From positions 37,824 to 101,823 of the forward strand of contig CAYFHO010000011.1 of the NCBI GenBank assembly GCA_964342825.1: a stretch of DNA of 64,000 nucleotides, read 5' to 3'. Source of the stretch: AAA164-E04 sp964342825 (GTDB taxonomy: Bacteria > Verrucomicrobiota > Verrucomicrobiia > Limisphaerales > AAA164-E04). Every line of letters starts with the position of its first letter. Position 1 is the stretch's first letter. Both the position numbers and the translations under genes were made by a program. A model generated the notes under the pieces. The model saw nothing but the letters and a program-made list of their open reading frames with translations. It had not been told where the DNA came from and ran no database searches. This document shows positions 8,377-16,508 of the stretch, one piece after another.

Positions 8377-9393
8377 TTAATCTCTCTTGACTCCCAGGGC
8401 CACCAGGCAGACCAATGCGAATACAAGGGCCCAGGTTTCGGGTTCCGGAATAGCATAGAATGCGTCGATAGTGATATCTGATGCGGCATCAAAGTCACTC
8501 GAATCCAATGCTACCCAACCCATCGTTCCGTCCCATCCTATGACGTCGCTTTTCTGAAAATCGGCCCCCATGCCAGGTAATTTGGCTGAACTGGAAGTTG
8601 AAAGATACAAAAGATCATCAAAGCGAAATTCGAAAGCGATGATATTCTCGTTATCAGAACCATCGGTTGCATTCAGAAAGATGGATTCGTCAAAAAATGT
8701 GCTTACCGTTCCTGTCGGGTCGGCAGGATCAAACCTCACAATATCCCCGTCCGAGACTGATGTTCCGGCGAAGTTGCCATTGTTGGCAAAGGACAAAAGG
8801 ATGGTGTTGTCATCGGTAAAACTAAATCCATCCACCTGGAGTGATGTTGTCATGTAAGGAGCAGGATCGAAGAAAGTCGTAGCCCGGTTTCCCGCCGACT
8901 GGGATGCGTCATATGCGATAATGACATCGCGATCGAATTTTTGTCCGTCCACTCTTAACGCCGTACCGCCGCTTCCGTCCCTCAATGAAAAATAGTGTAT
9001 TTGATTTTTGATAGAGTATGCATCGATATCCGAAGTGGAAGGCACTCCTGTAATGGCTCCATCCAAAGTAGGCCCCGATATTTCTGTTCCATCCGGACTG
9101 GATGGATTATACCGCCACATTTGATGATCCTTAACCGTGTTTCCCTGAAGGTTTTCAGAGAGCTCCTCGATTGAAAAGTGTAAGTCTGTCAGAGCAATCA
9201 CAGATGCATTTATGGCAAGGGAAGTCGCAGTCAAACTTAAGCACGCCAGGCAGACTCTAAGGAGGCTTTGGTTTTTGCTTAACGCTTTTTGTATAAAGGA
9301 TGGTTTAGTGCTTCTTATATTAAGGATGTCGTCTCGTTTGGTATTTGTTCTAACGGAGGGTGTGTCGTTTGTCGGATGTCTTGTCATGCCCAT
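8377..9393 (-). CDS. PEP-CTERM sorting-domain protein
   Basis: A 338-residue protein whose last 24 residues carry a PEP-CTERM sorting signal: IPEPETWAL, then a hydrophobic helix (VFALVCLVALGV), then a basic KRD end. Such proteins are cut and anchored or released by an exosortase, and one is encoded at 19634-20551. A hydrophobic export segment (LLRVCLACLSLTATSLAINAS) lies about 45 residues from the chosen ATG, an unusually long lead. ATGs at 9393 and 9387 are both possible, and a non-ATG start nearer the hydrophobic segment cannot be excluded. The mature region is rich in Asp, Ser and Thr and probably beta-sheet. Function unknown. Confidence 0.78.
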   Translation of the reverse strand: MGMTRHPTNDTPSVRTNTKRDDILNIRSTKPSFIQKALSKNQSLLRVCLACLSLTATSLAINASVIALTDLHFSIEELSENLQGNTVKDHQMWRYNPSSPDGTEISGPTLDGAITGVPSTSDIDAYSIKNQIHYFSLRDGSGGTALRVDGQKFDRDVIIAYDASQSAGNRATTFFDPAPYMTTSLQVDGFSFTDDNTILLSFANNGNFAGTSVSDGDIVRFDPADPTGTVSTFFDESIFLNATDGSDNENIIAFEFRFDDLLYLSTSSSAKLPGMGADFQKSDVIGWDGTMGWVALDSSDFDAASDITIDAFYAIPEPETWALVFALVCLVALGVKRD

Positions 9394-9738
9394 CACCAAT
9401 GGCAATGATGAAAAAGTTGTCAAATAATTCTTATATTAAAAAATTTGGTTTGACGTGTATTTGGATGTTGTGTCGTTAAATGATTTAAAATGTCTAAAAT
9501 ACCATATTGCAATAATTTGAAATATTTGAATCAAACACAAAATATGATTTGTCTGAAATTAGTTGTTTGTGAATTTATAAAATTATGTAAAAAATTTTCA
9601 ATCTAATGTTTGTTGTTTCATTTTCTTTAAGGGATGGATTGTTCAGTGTTGATACGCTGACAAGGGATGAGGATTCTTAATGTGTTACTAAATTGCCAAT
9701 TGCCAAGTGGGGTTGATTGGCCGTATGAGTAAGACCAT
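9394..9738. other. AT-rich divergent intergenic region
   Basis: About 345 bases between the PEP-CTERM gene (minus) and hisD (plus), very AT-rich from 9430 to 9630. It must hold promoters for both directions, but no -35/-10 pair stands out from the AT background. A tandem TTGCCAA lies near 9691-9704. I see no gene and no strong hairpin. Confidence 0.5.
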
Positions 9739-11043
9739 ATGAATATTGCGGTTTTCTCAGAGAAATCCTTTCATCGGCAATGGAAAAAGGTCCTGGCTAC
9801 CTCCAGTCTCTTTGATGAGGCGGTGGAGCAAAGGGTGAGGTCCATCATGCAGGAAGTAGCCACTCAAGGGGACAAGGCAGTCTTGCGTTTTACCGAACAA
9901 TTTGATGGAGCAGCACTCAAGGCAAGCCAGTTGCTGGTAACCGACAAGGAATTTAAAACCGCAGCGGGGCAGGTAAAGAAGTCAACAAGGGCTGCCATCA
10001 AGGAAGCTTTCACGAACATCCAATCCTTTGGGAAAATGTCCAAACGATTGGGGTGGAATGGGCGAAATGTTCACGGAGCACGCGTAGGTGAAAAATACGA
10101 TCCTTTTCGTAAAGTTGGTCTGTATGTTCCTGGAGGGACGGCTCCCCTGGCATCGACGGCACTCATGACTGTTGGGCTGGCCAAGGTTGCGGGTTGTCCT
10201 GAGGTCATTGTTTGTACCCCATGTAATGCGGAGGGGGAGGTAAATCCTGATCTTCTATATGCCTTGAAATACGCGGGAGCCACTAAAGTTTTTAAGCTTG
10301 GGGGAGCCCAGGCGATTGCTGCCATGGCCTTTGGAACCCGCACCATTCCTAAAGTGGACAAAATCTTTGGGCCAGGTAACGCATACGTGGTCGCTGCAAA
10401 AAGACTTGCCGTTGGATATGTATCCATTGATTTGTTGCCAGGACCGAGTGAGGTCTTGATTATTGCAGATGAAAGTGCAGATCCTTCATACATTGCTGCA
10501 GATATGTTGGCGCAAGCCGAACACGGATCAGGGAAGGAGCGTGTTTGTTTTTTAACCACCAGCAAGCGACTCATTTCCAAAGTGGAAAATCAACTTGCAA
10601 AGCAGGTGGGTAAATTAACACGTTCGGAATTCATCCTGAAAGCCCTTAAAAAGAATGCATGGTTGATTCAGGTGAAGGATTTGGATCAAGCAGTGGAACT
10701 GGCCAACGAATTCGCCCCGGAGCATTGCGAAATCATGACCCGGGATGCGCGCAGACTTTCCAAAGGAATCGTGACTGCAGGTGCCATCTTCCTTGGAAAC
10801 GACTCTCCAACCGTCCTCGGTGATTATGTCGCCGGGCCAAGTCATGTATTGCCAACGGGAGGTGCAGGGGCTTCTTTCCCCGGATTGACTGTGGATCAGT
10901 TTCAACGGCGAACAAGTGTCGTGGAGTACAAGAAGAAATCTCTCGCAAATGCACTGCCTGCTGTGAGTGCTTTTGCGGAAATGGAAGGCTTGGATGCTCA
11001 CGGGAACTCTGCGGCAATCAGGTGTATTGAGTCATCCCGTTGA
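9739..11043 (+). CDS. hisD: Histidinol dehydrogenase
   Basis: A 434-residue enzyme of the usual family length that oxidises L-histidinol to L-histidine in two NAD-dependent steps, the last reactions of histidine synthesis. Family motifs are all visible: GPGNAYVVAAKR, LPGPSEVLIIAD, AEHGSG with its zinc-site histidine region, EFAPEHCEI, and the GNDSPTVLGDYVAGPSHVLP segment near the C-terminus. Cytoplasmic, with no signal peptide. It is followed 15 bases later by hisC in the same direction, so the two form a partial his operon. Other his genes are not in the window. Confidence 0.96.
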   Translation: MNIAVFSEKSFHRQWKKVLATSSLFDEAVEQRVRSIMQEVATQGDKAVLRFTEQFDGAALKASQLLVTDKEFKTAAGQVKKSTRAAIKEAFTNIQSFGKMSKRLGWNGRNVHGARVGEKYDPFRKVGLYVPGGTAPLASTALMTVGLAKVAGCPEVIVCTPCNAEGEVNPDLLYALKYAGATKVFKLGGAQAIAAMAFGTRTIPKVDKIFGPGNAYVVAAKRLAVGYVSIDLLPGPSEVLIIADESADPSYIAADMLAQAEHGSGKERVCFLTTSKRLISKVENQLAKQVGKLTRSEFILKALKKNAWLIQVKDLDQAVELANEFAPEHCEIMTRDARRLSKGIVTAGAIFLGNDSPTVLGDYVAGPSHVLPTGGAGASFPGLTVDQFQRRTSVVEYKKKSLANALPAVSAFAEMEGLDAHGNSAAIRCIESSR

Positions 11044-11058
11044 TTTATCCAGCTCATT

Positions 11059-12189
11059 ATGACTCGTCATTCAAAGCCCAAGCCTGAGTGGATTCGTCCT
11101 CTGGTGCACCAATTACACCCTTATACTCCGGGAGAGCAGCCCAAGGTCAAGGGGCTGGTTAAACTGAATACCAACGAGAATCCCTATCCTCCCTCTCCTC
11201 GAGTAATGAGGGCTCTGAAATCATCAGTAGACGCACGCTTGAGACTTTATCCCAATCCAACGTCTCAACCGCTGCGTCAGCTTCTGGCCCAATTTCATCA
11301 AGTTGAGGAACAACAAGTGATTATTGGGAATGGATCGGACGAACTGCTAGCTCTGGCTACTCGTGCTTTTGCAGAGCCATGGCAGGGGAAGAGGCGGGGT
11401 GTTTCGAGGGAACGATCCTTGATTCAATATTGGACACCAAGCTATTCACTTTATCCTGTTCTGACCGATATTCAGGGAGCCATTCGAAACGAAGTTCCCT
11501 TGAACACTGATTTCAGCATGCCGTCTGTTCGGCAGTTAAAGAAATCAGGGAATTGGAATTTCAGTGCCGCCTTATCTTTCGTGACCACGCCCAACGCACC
11601 TACCGGCAGGGGATATTCCACCAAGGAATTGAAAGCCTTGTGCAAGGCACAAGATGGAGTTGTCATTCTTGATGAGGCATATGTTGATTTTTCAAACGAA
11701 AATGCCTTGGAATTGGCTTCCGAATTACCAAACGTGCTGGTGTCCCGAACTTTTTCCAAATCATACTCTCTTTGCTACCAGCGTGTCGGGTATTTTATTG
11801 GTCACCCGGATCTGATCCATGCCCTGGATTGCATTCGCGACAGCTATAACGTCAATGGGTTTGGGCAGATCGCGGCGGTCGAAACTTTGAAAAGTATTTC
11901 CTACTATCGAAAAAACTTTAAAAAGATCATTCAGCTACGAGATCAGTTTGCTTCCGAACTGGTAGGAATGGAGTTCGACGTGTTGCCCAGCCAGACAAAT
12001 TTCTTGTTTACCAAACCGCCGGGAGCGCCTGCCTCGGACTGGTATCATGGTTTGAGAAAACTGAAAATTCTGGTTCGATGGTTCTCTTCGGGTCCTTTCA
12101 ATGACCGACTTCGAGTGACCATCGGATCAAAAGCTGAAATGCAGCAATGCATGGATGCACTTGTTAAATTGAAACGGAAATTATCCTGA
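11059..12189 (+). CDS. hisC: Histidinol-phosphate aminotransferase
   Basis: A 376-residue PLP-dependent class I/II aminotransferase that makes histidinol phosphate from imidazole acetol phosphate and glutamate. Motifs: KLNTNENPYPPSP near the N-terminus, the PNAPTGRGYS loop, VILDEAYVDF with the PLP-ring aspartate, and SRTFSKSYSL, where the lysine forms the Schiff base. The C-terminal GPFNDRLRVTIGS holds the substrate arginine. It starts 15 bases after hisD and is probably in one transcript with it. Confidence 0.95.
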   Translation: MTRHSKPKPEWIRPLVHQLHPYTPGEQPKVKGLVKLNTNENPYPPSPRVMRALKSSVDARLRLYPNPTSQPLRQLLAQFHQVEEQQVIIGNGSDELLALATRAFAEPWQGKRRGVSRERSLIQYWTPSYSLYPVLTDIQGAIRNEVPLNTDFSMPSVRQLKKSGNWNFSAALSFVTTPNAPTGRGYSTKELKALCKAQDGVVILDEAYVDFSNENALELASELPNVLVSRTFSKSYSLCYQRVGYFIGHPDLIHALDCIRDSYNVNGFGQIAAVETLKSISYYRKNFKKIIQLRDQFASELVGMEFDVLPSQTNFLFTKPPGAPASDWYHGLRKLKILVRWFSSGPFNDRLRVTIGSKAEMQQCMDALVKLKRKLS

Positions 12190-12303
12190 AATTTGACCTA
12201 GCTTCCCAGAGTTCATGTCAAGAAGTCTTCCATCGGCATTCTCGACAAATTAAGAACCTGGAAAAGTAACCCAGCTCTACCTTTCTGGATACAAAGCAAA
12301 CAA

Positions 12304-12333
12304 AAGGTGGCGTCCTATCAAGAACGCCACCTT
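12304..12333 (-). terminator. Rho-independent terminator of the Gfo/Idh gene
   Basis: AAGGTGGCGT (12304-12313) pairs perfectly with ACGCCACCTT (12324-12333) around a 10-base loop. On the minus strand the stem runs into TTTTGTTTG, so it mainly serves the minus-strand oxidoreductase gene ending at 12362. It may also stop readthrough from hisC. Confidence 0.75.
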
Positions 12334-12361
12334 CCTGCATTGCGAGGGAATGTCCGATGCA

Positions 12362-13741
12362 TTAGCTCATCGGAACCGGTGTGCGTACTGGTGCGTTCGT
12401 ATCATAATCGATCGGTTCGATCTCCTTGCCGTAACCATCTGTTAATTTCCTGGTCTTTTCGTCAAACAATACGGTCAGGTTGAGTCTTTCCGAGATTTCT
12501 GCCATCGAAATAACCGCCTGTGATCTTACCGCTAATTCAATGTCTCCATTGGGTTTCTTCCCGTTGCGGATGCAGTCAAACCAGTTTTTCTCGTGAGCGG
12601 GGACGTTGCCGACAGGCTCTCCCACCGCGAAGTCTTCTGGATCCAGTTCGTCGGTGAATGGTCGTTCAGGGCGGAGTTCCACTTTGTTTTGGCTGGACGC
12701 AAAATTCATTGTTGATTTCAAACCGCGAACCATGTCAGCCACACCCTTTTCATTTACCGTTGTGCCTGCAACAAACAAAGTCAGTCCACTTGGGAATTCA
12801 GCCAACAAATGCGTGCTGTCCGTGATTTCCCGATCCAGAGAAATAGCCCTTGTTCCTGTGCAAACGACACGTCGCGGAAACTCAAGAACAGGGTTTACCA
12901 TCATTAATGGGGTAACACGATGAGGCAGTAGATTTCCCAGAATACCGTTGTTATAGGCGTAGTATTTGTGCCAGCTGAAATAATGGTCAGGGTTAAAGGG
13001 GATTTTGGGAGCTCCTCCCAGCCAGCGATTCCAATCCAGGTTGGATTCATTGGCTTCGGGGTCGATTGGATATGTCCACTCACTGCGAGGATAATTGTTT
13101 CGGCAATAGGAGGCCTGCATCCAAACCAGTGGTCCTGCCAGGCCATCTTGAACCCATTTGGCAGCCTGGTGATATTTTTTGTCTGAACAAAATTGAGAGC
13201 CCAACTGGAATGTCATCCCGGTTTTCTTGCAGGTGTCATAAACTTCCAATGCTTCACGGAAGTAGCGTGTCATTGGTTTTTCACAATACACATGTTTTCC
13301 TGCCTCCATGGCATCAATGGATATCGGTGCATGCCAATTATCCACCGTGGAGATGGTGACGGCGTCGATATCTTTTCTTTCCAGTAATTTACGATGATCC
13401 GAGTATGCGTCGCTGTCCGACAGCTTCAATTGCTGTTGAGCCTCCTTCAATCTTTTTTGATACACGTCACAGACAGCAGCTGTTTGGATGTTGTTTTCTC
13501 CAGCATGTCGGCTCTGGTAGCGAATATGAGCACGCCCCTGACTTCCAGTTCCAATGAAACCAACCACGATGCGGTCGTTGGCTCCAATGACATTTCCCGC
13601 AAAAGGTGCTTGCTGTGCTTCCAAAACCGATCGAGTGCCCACACCCACCGCGGTTATTCCGGCGGAAAGGGTGGCGGTTTCTTTCATGAAGGTCCGACGA
13701 CTGCGGCCTTCTCCTTGTGAGGTAGATTTTGAAGTTGGCAT
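12362..13741 (-). CDS. Exported Gfo/Idh/MocA-family oxidoreductase
   Basis: A 459-residue NAD(P)-dependent oxidoreductase. The N-terminus carries a twin-arginine signal (RRTFMKETATLSAGITAVG), so it is probably folded with its cofactor before Tat export. The Rossmann segment VVGFIGTGSQGRAH and the catalytic-region CEKPMTRYF are clear; an HKYYAYNNGILGNLLPHR segment is typical of the exported group in Planctomycetota and Verrucomicrobiota. The substrate is likely a sugar or sugar derivative. It stands alone, divergent from the HypF-like gene, with its own terminator. Confidence 0.88.
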   Translation of the reverse strand: MPTSKSTSQGEGRSRRTFMKETATLSAGITAVGVGTRSVLEAQQAPFAGNVIGANDRIVVGFIGTGSQGRAHIRYQSRHAGENNIQTAAVCDVYQKRLKEAQQQLKLSDSDAYSDHRKLLERKDIDAVTISTVDNWHAPISIDAMEAGKHVYCEKPMTRYFREALEVYDTCKKTGMTFQLGSQFCSDKKYHQAAKWVQDGLAGPLVWMQASYCRNNYPRSEWTYPIDPEANESNLDWNRWLGGAPKIPFNPDHYFSWHKYYAYNNGILGNLLPHRVTPLMMVNPVLEFPRRVVCTGTRAISLDREITDSTHLLAEFPSGLTLFVAGTTVNEKGVADMVRGLKSTMNFASSQNKVELRPERPFTDELDPEDFAVGEPVGNVPAHEKNWFDCIRNGKKPNGDIELAVRSQAVISMAEISERLNLTVLFDEKTRKLTDGYGKEIEPIDYDTNAPVRTPVPMS

Positions 13742-14082
13742 GGCTATTAACAGATTTGCATTCAGCCTAATCTCGCATCATGAGTGGCTCCACTTTGATT
13801 TTGTGAATGAGTCCCCCTTTTTTGCTGTCAAGTAGATTGAAAATGGGCCATTTCATCTACGGATTAAATTGATGTAATGGCTTGATCTGACTTTCTTGAA
13901 TGAATGCGAATCTTTCAAGACAAGGCCCTTGGCATGATTTTGGCAACTTTGATTGAACAAATTTTGCATCAGCTGTGACAATACAAGGGTAGTCATTAGG
14001 TTTGTTTGGAATAAGATGAAGACGCTCATTTGAAAGAAGGTTCGTTGACTCAACTTCACTTGCGCATAGACCGATATTGTTT
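13742..14082. other. Divergent intergenic region
   Basis: About 340 bases between the oxidoreductase (minus) and the HypF-like gene (plus). It should contain two divergent promoters. The only small structure I see is CTTGAA...TTCAAG near 13892-13920. No convincing ORF, RNA or strong promoter was recognised. Confidence 0.45.
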
Positions 14083-16494
14083 ATGGGAGAAGCATCGCTA
14101 GGATTCATTCGTAGGCGATTCCTGATTAGAGGGAATTTGCATGGAAGTTCTTTTCCTGCATTTCTTTTTCGGCTGGTGCGTTCGTTAAACTTGAGAGGAT
14201 ACATGCGTCCTTATTCAAGAGGTTTTGAGGTTCAACTGGAAGCGGATGAAGGAACTTTGCGCGGATTTGAGAGTCAATTAATGACTCGCTTCCCAGTGAA
14301 CGGGGATCAGTTCACGGTACAAATCAGTGCCATGCCCACGAGGGGGGACACATCATTCAGATTGATTGAACCGGAAGATGTGGAGATATCCGGAAGTTGG
14401 ATTCTTCCCGACACGGGGCAATGCTCTGAATGTATTTCAGAAATGCTGAACCCCAATAATCGACGATTTTTTTATCCCTTCACATTTTGTGCGGATTGTG
14501 GTCCTAGATACTCACTGGCTGTTGAAGGATTAATTCGCCGGGAGGATACCGTGCTCAAGGGCCATCCACTCTGCGAACAGTGTCTGGCAGAAGTCGGGAA
14601 TTCCAGGGATAGACGTTTTTTGCATGCTCTGAATACCTGCCCAATTTGCGGGCCTTCCGTCGGATTGCTTGATCATTCCGGTATTGTCAAGGGACGTCAG
14701 CGGGAGGCCCTGATTCAGGCGGCTGCTGCTTTGGAGCAGGGGAGATTATTAGCAGTCAAGGAACCTTCTGGCTATTCTTTGGTGGCCCTGGCGACTCTGA
14801 ACGAACCTGTCAGACGTCTGCGAGGCATGCTCGACAAGCCCCATGAACCCATACCGATAGTGGTTTCTTCTCCAGATGCAGTGGATGCATTTGCCGTCAT
14901 CTCAAAAAGGGAACAAGAGTGGTTGCAGGAGCCCATGTCACCTCTTCTTCGATTAAGGAAGCGTGGAGGTTCCTTGAGCTTTTCTGATCAAGTGGCCCCT
15001 TTTGGGGATTCGTTGGAGATAGGTCTCCCAGCAACCGGAATGCTTCAACTCCTGATCAATTTGTTAAACCTTCCACTTGCTGTTGTTTCTGATCTTAGGC
15101 ATCGGCTGCCATACTCCTGTCATGAAACGGAAGCTCTGAATCACTTCGATGGCCAGGTGGATTTCATGCTCATGTCGGAACTTCCAGTGTTGCGCTCAAC
15201 TCCAAAGTCATTGATTCAGAGTGTGGCAGGTAAAAGGCAGATTTTAAAACAAGGAACAGGTTTGGTTCCGATCGATGTGATTTTGCCAGAACCTGAAACG
15301 AATTCGTTGGCTCTTGGGGGAGGGCTCCAGACTTCATTGGGAATTAATATTGATGATCGAGCTTTTCTCCTTGGGCAGATGGGGGAATTGAAAGGAGGGG
15401 CAGGCTTGGATTATTTTTTCGATAACCTCCAAGATACCAAAAAGCTGTTCAACATCCATCCTGCCAAACTGAAAATCGATGCTGATCCACAGGCTTTGAC
15501 GACCCGATATGCTCTGTCAACAGAAACGGAGTTCCAAAAGGTCGAACACGATCTCGCCCACGTGATGTCTGTTCTCTCGGAGGAGGCAAAAATAGCCCAC
15601 CTGCTTGGTGTTTGCTTTGACGATAGTGTTGGTATTGAAAAACAAGAAACCTTAGGAGGAGGAAGTTGCCTGTGGCTGTCCGGTCAGTCATGGCAGCGAA
15701 TCGCGGGATTTGGATCCTTTTTGCTTCCCGGTGGAGAGCCTGCAATGGGCGATAATCGGGCAAGTTTGTTTGGAATGCTTTATGAGGCCTTTGGTTCTGA
15801 AATGTGGGAGGCGTTACCTTTAAAACTTCGGGCCCAGTTGAATGCCCAGGAAATGGAACGATGGGATCATATCCTGAAGGTAAAGTTGCAGTGCCGTCGG
15901 ACGTGCAGTGTCACTCAGTGGTGGCAAGGCCTCGCCTCTTTGTTGATTGGCTGTCATCGAAATCGTTTTCAAGGGTATAGTTTCGCAGCCATAGAAACTG
16001 CCATGGATCTCGAACTGGATGTGCAGCGTTCCGTCAAACCTTACCCTGTTAGCTTTAAAGCATCTGATTCCCGGCATGCCCCGATTGTTTTTGATTGGTG
16101 CCCGATGCTGAAAGATTTGGTGACAGACATCCATCAAGGTCGTCATTGCCGGTATATTTTCAGCAGAGTTTTTGAAACGTTTGCTCGTTGGTTATTGAAA
16201 CTTTCTGCACAGCTTCACCCCAAAGGTATTGTGTTAAGCGGTTCTGCCTTCGAAAACAGGATTTGGACAAGCCATTTGGTAGTGACGCTCGAGCAGCATG
16301 GTTTTCGAGCCTTACTTCATGATCGTTTGCCTTGCAACGATGCCAGTCTGGCAATGGGGCAGATGGTGGCAACGGCACGAAGAATGGATTTATTTCCCTC
16401 AAGGATCTCCGGGATTGAAAATAGGATGGATCAAATACTTTCACAAAGTCCTACAACAAACCGCACCGATGGAAAAGAACCTGAGGTGCCCTAA
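14083..16494 (+). CDS. Divergent HypF-like carbamoyltransferase
   Basis: An 803-residue protein with the full HypF layout: acylphosphatase-like domain (1-90), four zinc-finger CxxC pairs at Cys114/117, 136/139, 164/167 and 186/189 (exact HypF spacing X18-X24-X18), a YrdC-like domain (about 200-380) and a Kae1-like domain (about 410-790). True HypF moves a carbamoyl group to HypE for hydrogenase maturation. Here the acylphosphatase catalytic Arg and Asn are replaced (Pro25, Pro43), and the YrdC and Kae1 motifs are eroded. The Kae1 metal motif HxxxH (HDLAH) and late VLSGSAFENR and CNDASLAMGQ are kept. No hyp or hydrogenase gene is nearby; hppA follows 14 bases later. A downstream ATG at 14203 has a better Shine-Dalgarno, but homology supports 14083. 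Confidence 0.8.
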   Translation: MGEASLGFIRRRFLIRGNLHGSSFPAFLFRLVRSLNLRGYMRPYSRGFEVQLEADEGTLRGFESQLMTRFPVNGDQFTVQISAMPTRGDTSFRLIEPEDVEISGSWILPDTGQCSECISEMLNPNNRRFFYPFTFCADCGPRYSLAVEGLIRREDTVLKGHPLCEQCLAEVGNSRDRRFLHALNTCPICGPSVGLLDHSGIVKGRQREALIQAAAALEQGRLLAVKEPSGYSLVALATLNEPVRRLRGMLDKPHEPIPIVVSSPDAVDAFAVISKREQEWLQEPMSPLLRLRKRGGSLSFSDQVAPFGDSLEIGLPATGMLQLLINLLNLPLAVVSDLRHRLPYSCHETEALNHFDGQVDFMLMSELPVLRSTPKSLIQSVAGKRQILKQGTGLVPIDVILPEPETNSLALGGGLQTSLGINIDDRAFLLGQMGELKGGAGLDYFFDNLQDTKKLFNIHPAKLKIDADPQALTTRYALSTETEFQKVEHDLAHVMSVLSEEAKIAHLLGVCFDDSVGIEKQETLGGGSCLWLSGQSWQRIAGFGSFLLPGGEPAMGDNRASLFGMLYEAFGSEMWEALPLKLRAQLNAQEMERWDHILKVKLQCRRTCSVTQWWQGLASLLIGCHRNRFQGYSFAAIETAMDLELDVQRSVKPYPVSFKASDSRHAPIVFDWCPMLKDLVTDIHQGRHCRYIFSRVFETFARWLLKLSAQLHPKGIVLSGSAFENRIWTSHLVVTLEQHGFRALLHDRLPCNDASLAMGQMVATARRMDLFPSRISGIENRMDQILSQSPTTNRTDGKEPEVP

Positions 16495-16508
16495 GGAACT
16501 CTAATAAC

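Noticed and set aside
10071..10580. A long open frame on the strand opposite hisD.
   Set aside because: It is fully inside hisD, lacks a ribosome site and does not resemble any protein. It is an antisense shadow.
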